Source: an uncultured Lachnospiraceae bacterium (GTDB lineage Bacteria > Bacillota > Clostridia > Lachnospirales > Lachnospiraceae). Taken from it: a DNA stretch of 57,417 bases. Position numbers and translations under genes: made by a program. Below the pieces are notes generated by a model. The model was not told where the DNA came from. It was given only the letters and a program-made list of their open reading frames with translations, and did not search any database. The stretch lies in contig CAKRYR010000015.1 of the NCBI GenBank assembly GCA_934432595.1, positions 1-57,417 on the forward strand. The letters are read 5' to 3'. Of the stretch, positions 36,031 to 44,231 are shown piece after piece. Each line of letters starts with the position of its first letter. Within the stretch, counting starts at the first letter, position 1.

Positions 36031-36044
36031 TAGACAATTGTCTA
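36031..36044. promoter_or_regulatory. Perfect 14-bp palindrome at the transcription start (candidate operator)
   Basis: TAGACAATTGTCTA lies about 10 nt after the -10 box, so it covers the start of the transcript. A dyad of this type and position is typical of repressor sites. The repressor is unknown and no regulator gene is adjacent. Confidence 0.55.
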
Positions 36045-36079
36045 ATTTTTGGAAAGTTTTAAAGGGAGGTAAATAAATA

Positions 36080-39000
36080 ATGTCTAAAAGAAAAATCATG
36101 GCATTGGCTGTTTTAGCTATGATTATGGCTATATGTGCAGCAGTATTTATTCAAACAAAAAAAGAGTCTGAAGCAAGCTTTTTTAAGAATAAACAAGTAA
36201 AGCTTTATGACCCCGTTTCTAATGATAATGTGAAAGAAAAGGAAGATGTCTTAACAATCCCAGAAGTCAAAGAAGGACAAGAGAATGTGACAGTTATTGG
36301 ACAGGTTGCATATTCATATGCATCTAATCCAGGAGATAAGATTACTAATTTTATCTTACAAGATGTTATAGACAACGAAGTAGTTGGACTATTAGTTAGT
36401 GATGACAAGAATACAGAAATGTATCAAAATGGCGATGTAGTTCTTGTTACAGGTAGTGTAGGTAATTATGGCGGTGTTGTAGAATTTAAGTCAGTAACTA
36501 AGGTGGAAAAGGTTAAGAGCGAAAAGCCATTTGCTCCTCAAGAGGTTACTATCTCTGAATTAAAAACTGATTCATCAGAGTATATATCAGAGTATATTTT
36601 AATTAAGAATGTTAAACTTGGCGCTTATAATGCTAAGGGAAATACATATGTATCAGATGGTACAGGAGAGTTTCCAGTATATAAAGCGGCTCAATTTCCA
36701 GAGAATATTATAGAAAATTCTGTTGTAGATTTAACATGTTCTTATGCAGAATATAGATCAGCAAGTCAATTAAGAGTTGGATGTTCAGATGATTATGTAT
36801 TGGTTGAAAATAAGGCTGATAGTACATATAATACAGATAAAAAAGTAAGTGTTGCAAAATTTTCAGGAAGTGCTAATCATGATAGTACAAAAGTATATGG
36901 TGACTTATATGAAGGAGGAGATATGCTTGACAAAACAGCATACGTTACTCGTTCAGGTGATGATAAATGTTCTTTAAGTGGAGAAACAGTTAATGATTAT
37001 GTTTTAGGAGCTAATGGATTCTTAGAAAATCAGTATTTAACTATTAACTTTAATACAAATAATATTGGAAATCTAAAGCTTAAATTTGATTTACAAGCAA
37101 CATATAATGCATGTAAAAAATATGAACTTTATTATAGTTTAAATAATAAAGATTTTGTAAAATATACAAAAATAGGTTTAGATAAAGAAGATGTTGTAAA
37201 AACATTTGAGTTTGAATTACCAAGTGAGTTAAATAATGCAAATGAAGCTTCTATTATAATAAAAGCTATTGGTAGTAATTTTAAAGGTGAAGTTGCTGAT
37301 AAATACAACATGGTTAGATTATCAAATGTTGAAATAACAGGTTCACCAGTTAAGTCAGATAAGGTTTCGGATATTGTTACAATATTACCAGCAGATGATG
37401 AGATAGCTCTAAATCAAGAAATTAGTCTATCATGTGATACAGAAGGTGCAGATATATATTATTCAATTAATGATGGAGAATATTCTAAATATGATGTAGA
37501 TAAGAAAATAGTTGCAGAAAGTTTACCTTTAACATTAAAGGTTTATTCAGAAAAAAATGGATTAGAGAAGAGCACGATTGTATATAAAAAATATGATCAA
37601 TTAACTGTTCAAAAAGTTAAAGCTACTCCTAAGTCTGGAAACATTAAAGTAGGAAAAAGTATTACACTAACAACAGAAACAGAAGATGCTAAAATAGTAT
37701 ATTCTTATGATAAGAATACTTGGTTAGATTATGAGGAAGGTAAATTAGTTATAGATAAACTTCCAACTAAAATATATACTAAGGCAACTAAAGAAGGATA
37801 CAAAGATAGTGAGATAAGTATATTTGAATATAGTGAGAGAGTTGACAAAAATTACAATATTTATTTTGGACAACTTCATTCACATACTAATTATTCAGAT
37901 GGTGCAGGTACATGTGAAGAAGCATATAAACATGCATCTTCTGAAGCTGAGCAGATTGATTTCTTAGCAGTAACAGACCACTCAAATTCATTTGATAATG
38001 CAGATAGTGCTGATATATTAAATGGTTCCATGAGTAATGAATGGGTAGAAGGACATAATTTAGCTAAGAAATATACAAGCAAAGACTTTGTTGGTATATT
38101 TGGATACGAAATGACTTGGTCAAATGGACTTGGTCATATGAATACATTTAATACAAATGGATTCCAAAGTCGTACACAAGCTGATTATACAAAGTTTGAT
38201 ACAGCTTTACAAAATTATTATACTGCTTTAAAGAAAGATACTAATTCAATTAGTCAATTTAACCATCCAGGAACAACATTTGGTGATTTCCAAGATTTTA
38301 GTTATTATTCAGAAGAAATGGATGATTTAATTAAACTAGTTGAAGTAGGTAATGGTGAAGGTGCTATAGGTAGTTCGGGATATTTCCCATCATATGAGTA
38401 TTATACTAGAGCTCTTGATAAGGGATGGCATGTATCACCAACTAATAACCAAGATAACCATAAAGGTGCATGGGGAAATGCAAATACGGCACGTAGTGTA
38501 GTATTGGCTGAAAACTTAACTGAAGAGGCTATATATGACGCTATGAATAACTATAGAGTGTATGCAACAGAAGATAATGATTTAGAGATTAGATACACAT
38601 TAGATGGATATACAATGGGAGAAATCCTTGAGAAAGAGGATGTAGGTTCAGAAGTTAGTATTGCAGTAGATGTTAAAGATCCAACAGATAGTGCTATTGG
38701 TAAAGTTGAAGTAATCGTAAATGGTGGTTTATCAATTGCAGCTAAGAATATTAATGTGGCAAAAGATACTGTAAACTTTACAGTGCCTTCAGGATATTCA
38801 TACTATTATATTAAGATTACACAGGTAGATGGAGATATAGCAGTAACTTCACCAGTTTGGGTTGGTAAAGTTGAAGCAATAGGAAGCAATGGTATATCAA
38901 CTAAGACTGCATTGGCAGTAACAAATAAGCCAATAGATGTTAACTTTGGAATGTACAATAATGAGAAAAATGATTTTGATGTTGATTCAGTTGAGTTTAG

Positions 39001-40924
39001 TATAGGAGATAAGGTTATACATAAGGTTGACCTTGAAAAGGCTAAATTTACAAAGATTCCTTCAATGGGAGAGGTAAATTATTCATTTAATTATGTACAT
39101 AAGAAAGTTGGACAAGCTCAGATAAAGGTTACTGTAAAGGGTAAATTAAAAGGTGTTGAAAAAGTATACAGTGATTTGTTAAAGGTTACTTATGTATCAG
39201 AAGATATGGTAACAAATGTTTTAGTAGATGGAACACATCATAATGACTATGTATCAGGATATTATGATGGAAATATGGGTAATTTTACGGCACTTGCTGC
39301 TACTAAGAATATAAGAGTAAATGTTGAGAAAAAGAAAATTACTAAGAAAATGCTTGATGAGGCTAGTTTATTAGTTATATCTGCGCCAGCTAAGAAAGAA
39401 GGATCAACAGATGCTGGTTCTTATGGTGTAGAACATTTTGATAATGAGTTTATTAAGCTTGTAAAAGGCTATGTTGATGCGGGTAAAACATTAATTGTAT
39501 GTGGTTTATCTGATTTAAATGATACAGCAGATGGACAGACATCAACTGAAATGAATAAATTATTAAAAGGTATAGGTGCAACAACAAGAATTAATAGTGA
39601 CCAAACTTGTGATGATGTTAAAAATGGTGGTCAACCATATAGATTATATCTTGAAAACTTTAATACAAAAAATGAAGTATTTAATGGAATAGTAGATGGA
39701 CAAAAATATAGTCAATATAAAGGATGCTCATTAATACTTGATTCTACAGCTGTAAAACAAGGTAAAGCTGACTGGTTGGTTAAAGGATTTGATACAACAT
39801 ATTCAATGGATGCAACAGACTTTACAAAGGATAGAGTAGATACTAGTGGAAATATCGTTACTATGGCAGTAGAACAATTAAATAGTGGTGCAAAAGTATA
39901 TGCATCAGGTGCAGTTTGCTTATCTAACTTTGAAATTAAAGCTAATATAGACAATGCAAGTGATTTACAATATGCAAACTATACAATTGCAGGTAATATA
40001 TTAGATAGCATTGAAAAGAAAATGCCTGTAACTCCAATTAGAAAAGTAAGAAAAGCTAATCTTGGAGATGTATTTACAATAGAGGGATATGTAACATCAG
40101 GTACTGCTAATGAAAACTGTAGATTCTTTGATGCAATATATGTTCAAGATAAGACTGCAGGTATTACAGTATTCCCATATGCAGCAGATGGACTTGAAAT
40201 AGGAACTAAGATCAGAATTACTGGATATGTAGATGAGTATCAAGGAGATACAGAGATTCAAGTAATGTCCTATAAGATATTAAAGGATGAGCCAAAGAAG
40301 GTTATAGAACCAACACTTTTAGCACCAAAAGATTCAATGAATTATGGTGATTTTGGAGGAATGCTAATAAAGACCTTTGGTGTAGCAACTAAAGTCACAT
40401 ATACAGAAGATGGTAAAGGTGTATCACAGTTTTATATTAAAGATAAAGAAGGCAATTTAGCTAATATCTTTATTGATGGATATATTTTATCAGGTAATAC
40501 TGGTAAAAATGAGCTTGCTAGTGTTGTAAAAGAGGGTCAATTAGTTTCAGCAGTAGGATTGCTTTATAAGCATCCAGAGGGTTCATCAGATGTATCAGTT
40601 CCTTGCTTAAGAGTTCGTAATTGTGATGAAATAGTTGCAGTTACACAGGAACAAGTAGATGAAATGAATAAGATAGTAGAATCTGATGAATATAAGCAAA
40701 ATATATATTCAAATTATAATGATGGTGATAGCAATACTAATTCTACTGATGTAGATAATAAAAATAATGGAGATAATAAAGGGTCATCCTTAGCTCAAAA
40801 GATTAACTCAATGATAAAAACTGGCGATAACAGTAATGTGCCATTATATGTAGGTATAGCTGTTAGTGCGTTAGCAATTATGATTATTGTATACGTTTTA
40901 TATAAGAAAAAATATAATAGATAA
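36080..40924 (+). CDS. Very large surface protein with OB-fold-like repeats and a PHP/CehA-like metallohydrolase domain
   Basis: 1614 residues, exported by an N-terminal signal (about 5-26). In order: OB-fold-like domain (about 50-150, VIGQVAYSYAS, GDVVLVTGSVGNYGG); beta-rich region; two chitobiase-like small repeats (about 435-580, DIYYSINDGEYSKYD and KIVYSYDKNTWLDYE). The PHP domain follows (about 593-860, FGQLHSHTNYSDG, AVTDHSNS, FNHPGT, NNQDNHKG, good metal-ligand candidates). Next comes a GATase/DUF4350-like alpha/beta region (about 1070-1310), two further OB-like regions (about 1325-1500), and a wall-anchor end with IKTGD (about 1575), one helix and a KKK tail. GGGAGG precedes the ATG. 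Probably a cell-wall-anchored phosphoesterase or nuclease; the substrate is not shown. Confidence 0.8.
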   Translation: MSKRKIMALAVLAMIMAICAAVFIQTKKESEASFFKNKQVKLYDPVSNDNVKEKEDVLTIPEVKEGQENVTVIGQVAYSYASNPGDKITNFILQDVIDNEVVGLLVSDDKNTEMYQNGDVVLVTGSVGNYGGVVEFKSVTKVEKVKSEKPFAPQEVTISELKTDSSEYISEYILIKNVKLGAYNAKGNTYVSDGTGEFPVYKAAQFPENIIENSVVDLTCSYAEYRSASQLRVGCSDDYVLVENKADSTYNTDKKVSVAKFSGSANHDSTKVYGDLYEGGDMLDKTAYVTRSGDDKCSLSGETVNDYVLGANGFLENQYLTINFNTNNIGNLKLKFDLQATYNACKKYELYYSLNNKDFVKYTKIGLDKEDVVKTFEFELPSELNNANEASIIIKAIGSNFKGEVADKYNMVRLSNVEITGSPVKSDKVSDIVTILPADDEIALNQEISLSCDTEGADIYYSINDGEYSKYDVDKKIVAESLPLTLKVYSEKNGLEKSTIVYKKYDQLTVQKVKATPKSGNIKVGKSITLTTETEDAKIVYSYDKNTWLDYEEGKLVIDKLPTKIYTKATKEGYKDSEISIFEYSERVDKNYNIYFGQLHSHTNYSDGAGTCEEAYKHASSEAEQIDFLAVTDHSNSFDNADSADILNGSMSNEWVEGHNLAKKYTSKDFVGIFGYEMTWSNGLGHMNTFNTNGFQSRTQADYTKFDTALQNYYTALKKDTNSISQFNHPGTTFGDFQDFSYYSEEMDDLIKLVEVGNGEGAIGSSGYFPSYEYYTRALDKGWHVSPTNNQDNHKGAWGNANTARSVVLAENLTEEAIYDAMNNYRVYATEDNDLEIRYTLDGYTMGEILEKEDVGSEVSIAVDVKDPTDSAIGKVEVIVNGGLSIAAKNINVAKDTVNFTVPSGYSYYYIKITQVDGDIAVTSPVWVGKVEAIGSNGISTKTALAVTNKPIDVNFGMYNNEKNDFDVDSVEFSIGDKVIHKVDLEKAKFTKIPSMGEVNYSFNYVHKKVGQAQIKVTVKGKLKGVEKVYSDLLKVTYVSEDMVTNVLVDGTHHNDYVSGYYDGNMGNFTALAATKNIRVNVEKKKITKKMLDEASLLVISAPAKKEGSTDAGSYGVEHFDNEFIKLVKGYVDAGKTLIVCGLSDLNDTADGQTSTEMNKLLKGIGATTRINSDQTCDDVKNGGQPYRLYLENFNTKNEVFNGIVDGQKYSQYKGCSLILDSTAVKQGKADWLVKGFDTTYSMDATDFTKDRVDTSGNIVTMAVEQLNSGAKVYASGAVCLSNFEIKANIDNASDLQYANYTIAGNILDSIEKKMPVTPIRKVRKANLGDVFTIEGYVTSGTANENCRFFDAIYVQDKTAGITVFPYAADGLEIGTKIRITGYVDEYQGDTEIQVMSYKILKDEPKKVIEPTLLAPKDSMNYGDFGGMLIKTFGVATKVTYTEDGKGVSQFYIKDKEGNLANIFIDGYILSGNTGKNELASVVKEGQLVSAVGLLYKHPEGSSDVSVPCLRVRNCDEIVAVTQEQVDEMNKIVESDEYKQNIYSNYNDGDSNTNSTDVDNKNNGDNKGSSLAQKINSMIKTGDNSNVPLYVGIAVSALAIMIIVYVLYKKKYNR

Positions 40925-40970
40925 ATTAAGTTTCATTTGTAAGAAATATGATTGATTTATTTAATAAAAG

Positions 40971-41012
40971 ACAGCTCCTCTTGATTATGTGGTCAGGGGG
41001 AGTTGTATTTTT
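40971..41012 (+). terminator. Terminator after the PHP surface protein
   Basis: ACAGCTCC (40971-40978) pairs with GGAGTTGT (40999-41006, one G-T wobble), followed by ATTTTT. It lies 20 nt before the next start, so it could also attenuate that gene. Confidence 0.75.
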
Positions 41013-41031
41013 AAAAAGAATGGAGAACATA

Positions 41032-42285
41032 ATGAAAAAGAAAGATGAAAGGCAAAATGACAAATTGGATAGAAATGATAAAATAGCTAAAAGTAAAAAA
41101 ATAAATAAGAGTGAAACTAATTCTAGTAAATCAGATGCTTTAGTTTGGAAAATATGTATCGTTATGAGTGTAGTTATAGTTATGGCATTAGTGATTTATT
41201 TAGCCAATAAAGATATGCCTGTATATAAACAGGATAATAAGAAAAGCACATATGAGGTGGCTAAAGTATTAAAGGTTATAAAAGATAAAACCAAGAAAGA
41301 TAACAATATTGATAATATTAAAAAAGGAACAATGACTATTAAAGTAAAAGTATTATCAGGTAAATATAAAAATAAGACTTATAACATAGACAATTATTTA
41401 AGTGCTATGTATAACGTTAATGTTCAAAAAGGTGATAAGGTTTCTATAAGAATAGATGAGAGAAATGATGGTAAGGTAGATGTATCTGTTTATAATTATT
41501 ATAGGGTTAATTCAGTTATAGGCTGTTTGATTATATTTGCGATTATCTTAATAATTGTAGGTGGATATAAGGGATTTAAAGCACTGATAGGCTTATTGTT
41601 TACCATGATTTCTGTTATTTGGATTCTTCTACCTTTAACCTTAAAGGGATATTCACCAATTTTGGCTACGTTATTAATAGTATTTATAGGAACTGTTATA
41701 TCATTATTATTAATAGACGGTTGGACAAGAAAAACAAGAGTTGCGATAATAGGAACAATGGGAGGAATCCTAGTAGGTACATTATTTGCAGTTATTGCTT
41801 CAAAAATAATGCATGTAACAACTTATCAAATGGACGAGGCAGAGTCATTAATATTAGTTATGCAATCAACAGGATTGAAAGTTAAAAATTTATTTATATG
41901 TGGTATATTAATCTCTTGTATGGGTGCGGTAATGGATGTAGCCATGAGTATCTCATCAGCAATAGAGGAGTTGCGAGCAGTAAATAATGATATAAAAGCT
42001 ATAAACTTGTTTAAGTCAGCAATGAATATAGGTAGAGATGCTATGGGAACTATGGCTAATACATTGATACTTGCATTTGCAGGAAATTCATTAAACATGA
42101 TGATTTTAATCTGTTCATATGGTGTATCATTTCAACAATTAATTAATACGGATTTTGTAGCTATAGAGATTATATCAGCTATAGCAGGAAGTATAGGAAT
42201 TATCCTTGCAGTACCATTGGTTTCATTTATTGGGGCTTATGGGGTTTTTCGAGTGATGAGCCCTAGTAGTTCTAGTAAGCTGTAA
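41032..42285 (+). CDS. YibE/F family multi-span membrane protein
   Basis: 417 residues. A Lys/Asp-rich cytoplasmic start is followed by a first helix (about 35-57), an external domain (about 60-165, with an SH3-like KVKVLSGKYKNKTY) and about seven helices (about 165-410). Family blocks include GGYKGFKALIGL, GCMGAVMDVAMSISSAIEE-like text with the conserved MDVAMSIS, and AGNSLNMMIL. ATG 41032 has GGAG 6 nt upstream; the earlier in-frame start at 40948 would translate through a terminator hairpin. The last ten codons (VMSPSSSSKL) come from a half-copy of the palindromic element, so the C-terminus seems to be altered. Function unknown, possibly a transporter. Confidence 0.88.
   Translation: MKKKDERQNDKLDRNDKIAKSKKINKSETNSSKSDALVWKICIVMSVVIVMALVIYLANKDMPVYKQDNKKSTYEVAKVLKVIKDKTKKDNNIDNIKKGTMTIKVKVLSGKYKNKTYNIDNYLSAMYNVNVQKGDKVSIRIDERNDGKVDVSVYNYYRVNSVIGCLIIFAIILIIVGGYKGFKALIGLLFTMISVIWILLPLTLKGYSPILATLLIVFIGTVISLLLIDGWTRKTRVAIIGTMGGILVGTLFAVIASKIMHVTTYQMDEAESLILVMQSTGLKVKNLFICGILISCMGAVMDVAMSISSAIEELRAVNNDIKAINLFKSAMNIGRDAMGTMANTLILAFAGNSLNMMILICSYGVSFQQLINTDFVAIEIISAIAGSIGIILAVPLVSFIGAYGVFRVMSPSSSSKL
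42252..42267. repeat. Half-copy of the palindromic element
   Basis: AGTGATGAGCCCTAGT is a 16-nt exact match to the minus-strand right arm of copy 1. No complementary second arm is seen nearby. It lies inside the end of the YibE/F gene. Confidence 0.65.
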
Positions 42286-42307
42286 GCTATTAGATAGAAT
42301 AATTTTC

Positions 42308-42336
42308 TTGAATTGATAAAAAAAATTTGGTATAAT
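42308..42336 (+). promoter_or_regulatory. Sigma-A promoter for cdd
   Basis: TTGAAT (42308-42313), a 17-nt spacer and TATAAT (42331-42336). The leader then has a small ACCCA/TGGGT hairpin (about 42347-42361) before the ribosome-binding site. Confidence 0.8.
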
Positions 42337-42393
42337 AGTTTCCCGACCCAAAATATGGGTTGCCGATTAATATTATTAAAGGCGGTGTTGCAA

Positions 42394-42807
42394 ATGAGCA
42401 ATGAAGAGTTAATTAAGGCTGCATTAGAAGTAAGAGAAAGAGCCTATGTACCGTATTCTAATTTTATGGTAGGAGCTGCTTTACTTACTAAGTCAGGTAA
42501 GGTATATACGGGATGTAATATTGAGAACGCAGCATATACCCCAACTAATTGCGCTGAAAGAACTGCTTTTTTTAAAGCTATTAGCGAAGGAGAGATGGGC
42601 TTTGCTAAGATAGCTATTGTTGGTGGACCTAGAGAAGGTATTGTAAGACATACTTATCCATGTGCAGTGTGTAGACAGGTAATGATAGAATTTTGTGATC
42701 CAAAAGAATTTGAAGTAATAGTTGCAAAAGATGAAAATGACTATAAACAACATATATTAGAAGAAATATTACCATATGGATTTGGTCCAAAAGATTTGGA
42801 TTTTTAA
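42394..42807 (+). CDS. cdd: Cytidine deaminase
   Basis: Deaminates cytidine and deoxycytidine to uridine and deoxyuridine. 137 residues, the tetrameric homolog type. The zinc site is complete: NCAERTAF (Cys53 and catalytic Glu55) and PCAVCRQ (Cys90, Cys93). YSNFMVGAAL and CNIENAAY bind substrate. ATG 42394 is preceded by AAAGGCGG; the longer frame would include the promoter and leader. The product feeds udk, consistent with the salvage region. Confidence 0.97.
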   Translation: MSNEELIKAALEVRERAYVPYSNFMVGAALLTKSGKVYTGCNIENAAYTPTNCAERTAFFKAISEGEMGFAKIAIVGGPREGIVRHTYPCAVCRQVMIEFCDPKEFEVIVAKDENDYKQHILEEILPYGFGPKDLDF

Positions 42808-42951
42808 TCCAACGAGATAGTGATAACAACAGTATTAATAGAAACAATTATATATTGAAATGATATTTAGAAATAATAGAAAAGAATAAATATATATAAA
42901 GAATAATAAAATGAAAAAATAGAGCGAAAATGCTCGGAAATTAGGTTAATA

Positions 42952-43488
42952 ATGAAAGATATTAATATACCAGCACAGATAGTTATGCTATTAGCATTTA
43001 TTGTTACAAGTAGTAGTTTTTGGTGTAAAAAAAGAGAAAGTATTCTTAAGTTACAAATTTTAAGTAGTGTTTTATTTGTAACGCAATATATATTGCTAGG
43101 AGCTTGGACTGGTGCTTTTATGAATTTTATATCCATAGGTAGAGCATATGCTTTTGGAAAGAAAAATGAGCATAATCCAAATTTGAAAATAAAGTGGGGA
43201 AGTAATTGGATATTATTTGGTTTTGTTGCAGCATTCATTGTTGCAAGTATTGCAACATGGGATGGTGTAATTAGTATAATGGCATTAATGGCAACTTTGG
43301 TATACACTTTTGCTATGTGGGCAGATAAACCGCAATATATTAGATTTGGTTCCAATATAGCTTCAGTATTTTGGTTTATCTATAATTTCTTTGCTGGAGG
43401 ATATGTTGGATGTGTTACAGAGACGATTTTATTCTCATCTAATACTATTGCATTAATAAAGAATAGGAAAAAGAAGGATAAAGAATAA
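42952..43488 (+). CDS. YgjV-family inner-membrane protein
   Basis: 178 residues with about six short membrane helices, of the bacterial inner-membrane protein YgjV (Imp-YgjV) family: AFIVTSSSFWCKKRESILKL as two stretches around SSFWCK, LLGAWTGAFMN, and SVFWFIYNFFAGGYVG. The role of the family is unknown. Its ribosome-binding site is weak (TTAGG). A 144-nt gap after cdd holds only AT-rich sequence and a small GAGC/GCTC hairpin. It ends at a strong terminator. Confidence 0.85.
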   Translation: MKDINIPAQIVMLLAFIVTSSSFWCKKRESILKLQILSSVLFVTQYILLGAWTGAFMNFISIGRAYAFGKKNEHNPNLKIKWGSNWILFGFVAAFIVASIATWDGVISIMALMATLVYTFAMWADKPQYIRFGSNIASVFWFIYNFFAGGYVGCVTETILFSSNTIALIKNRKKKDKE

Positions 43489-43535
43489 TTGCTATAAATA
43501 TAGCTTATATCTTTTGAAAATGTGCTAATAAAGTT

Positions 43536-43577
43536 AAAGCGGACAAGTCACATATGAGTTAGTGACTTGTCCGCTTT
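43536..43577. terminator. Strong terminator with a 16-bp perfect stem
   Basis: AAAGCGGACAAGTCAC (43536-43551) pairs perfectly with GTGACTTGTCCGCTTT (43562-43577). Confidence 0.88.
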
Positions 43578-44231
43578 GTTAGTTATTTAATAGGTGAACT
43601 ATTTGGCGTTAATTTGCTCGTATGAATTTTCATAAAAATTTATAATTATAACTGGGAAAAATTATTAAATGTGTATACATATTAATAATTTTTTGTACAT
43701 ATAGGGAGAAAGAACAGAAAAAATCATATGACAATTATGTAAAAAATATTTTGTTTTAGAAAAAAATGCATATGCAATCATTAATGTTTTATTTAAATAG
43801 TATTTTAAATTATCTTTAATTATCTTTAATGTATACACTATTTATACAAATGAAAGAAAAATACAGATAGTATTTAACAATAAGGAAAATAAAATAAAAA
43901 AACATTAAAGAAAAAGAATAATTCTTGGCGAAAATTTTAAATTTGATTGTAAAAATTTGGAAATTATAGTATACAATTTACAAAACATGTAAATAATATT
44001 CAAGAAATTTGTAAAAAAAACGCAATATAATATAATATTAAAGCAAATGTAACAGAATTGTAATGATTTTAATGTACACTATCTTTGGGTCGTAAAAAAC
44101 TTATAAATTATATATTTTTTTTATAAATATTCAATAAAAAACTTATTAATGGGATGAATAAATATAAATGAAGTTGAATAATTTGTTTAGTGAAGCAGAC
44201 CTAAAAATTTTACTCAGAGAGGAGCTTGACT
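43578..44231. other. Long AT-rich non-coding region upstream of the clostripain gene
   Basis: No credible gene. It contains an exact tandem duplication of TATCTTTAAT (43811-43820 and 43821-43830), a TGCATATGCA palindrome (43767-43776), and recurrent GTATAC-like motifs (near 43671, 43831, 43969 and 44073). A TATAAT cluster near 44030 may hold the promoter of the protease gene, which would leave a leader of nearly 200 nt. Confidence 0.45.

Noticed and set aside
40780..40924. Canonical LPXTG sorting signal on the large surface protein
   Set aside because: No LPXTG is present; only a TGD-type sequence before the last helix, so wall anchoring is likely but not certain.
42867..43355. 162-residue minus-strand frame opposite the YgjV-like gene
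   Set aside because: The plus-strand frame matches a known membrane family and ends at a strong terminator; the antisense hydrophobicity mirrors it.
43801..43830. CRISPR-like repeat
   Set aside because: Only two adjacent 10-nt units without spacers; no CRISPR array or cas gene was seen anywhere in the window.
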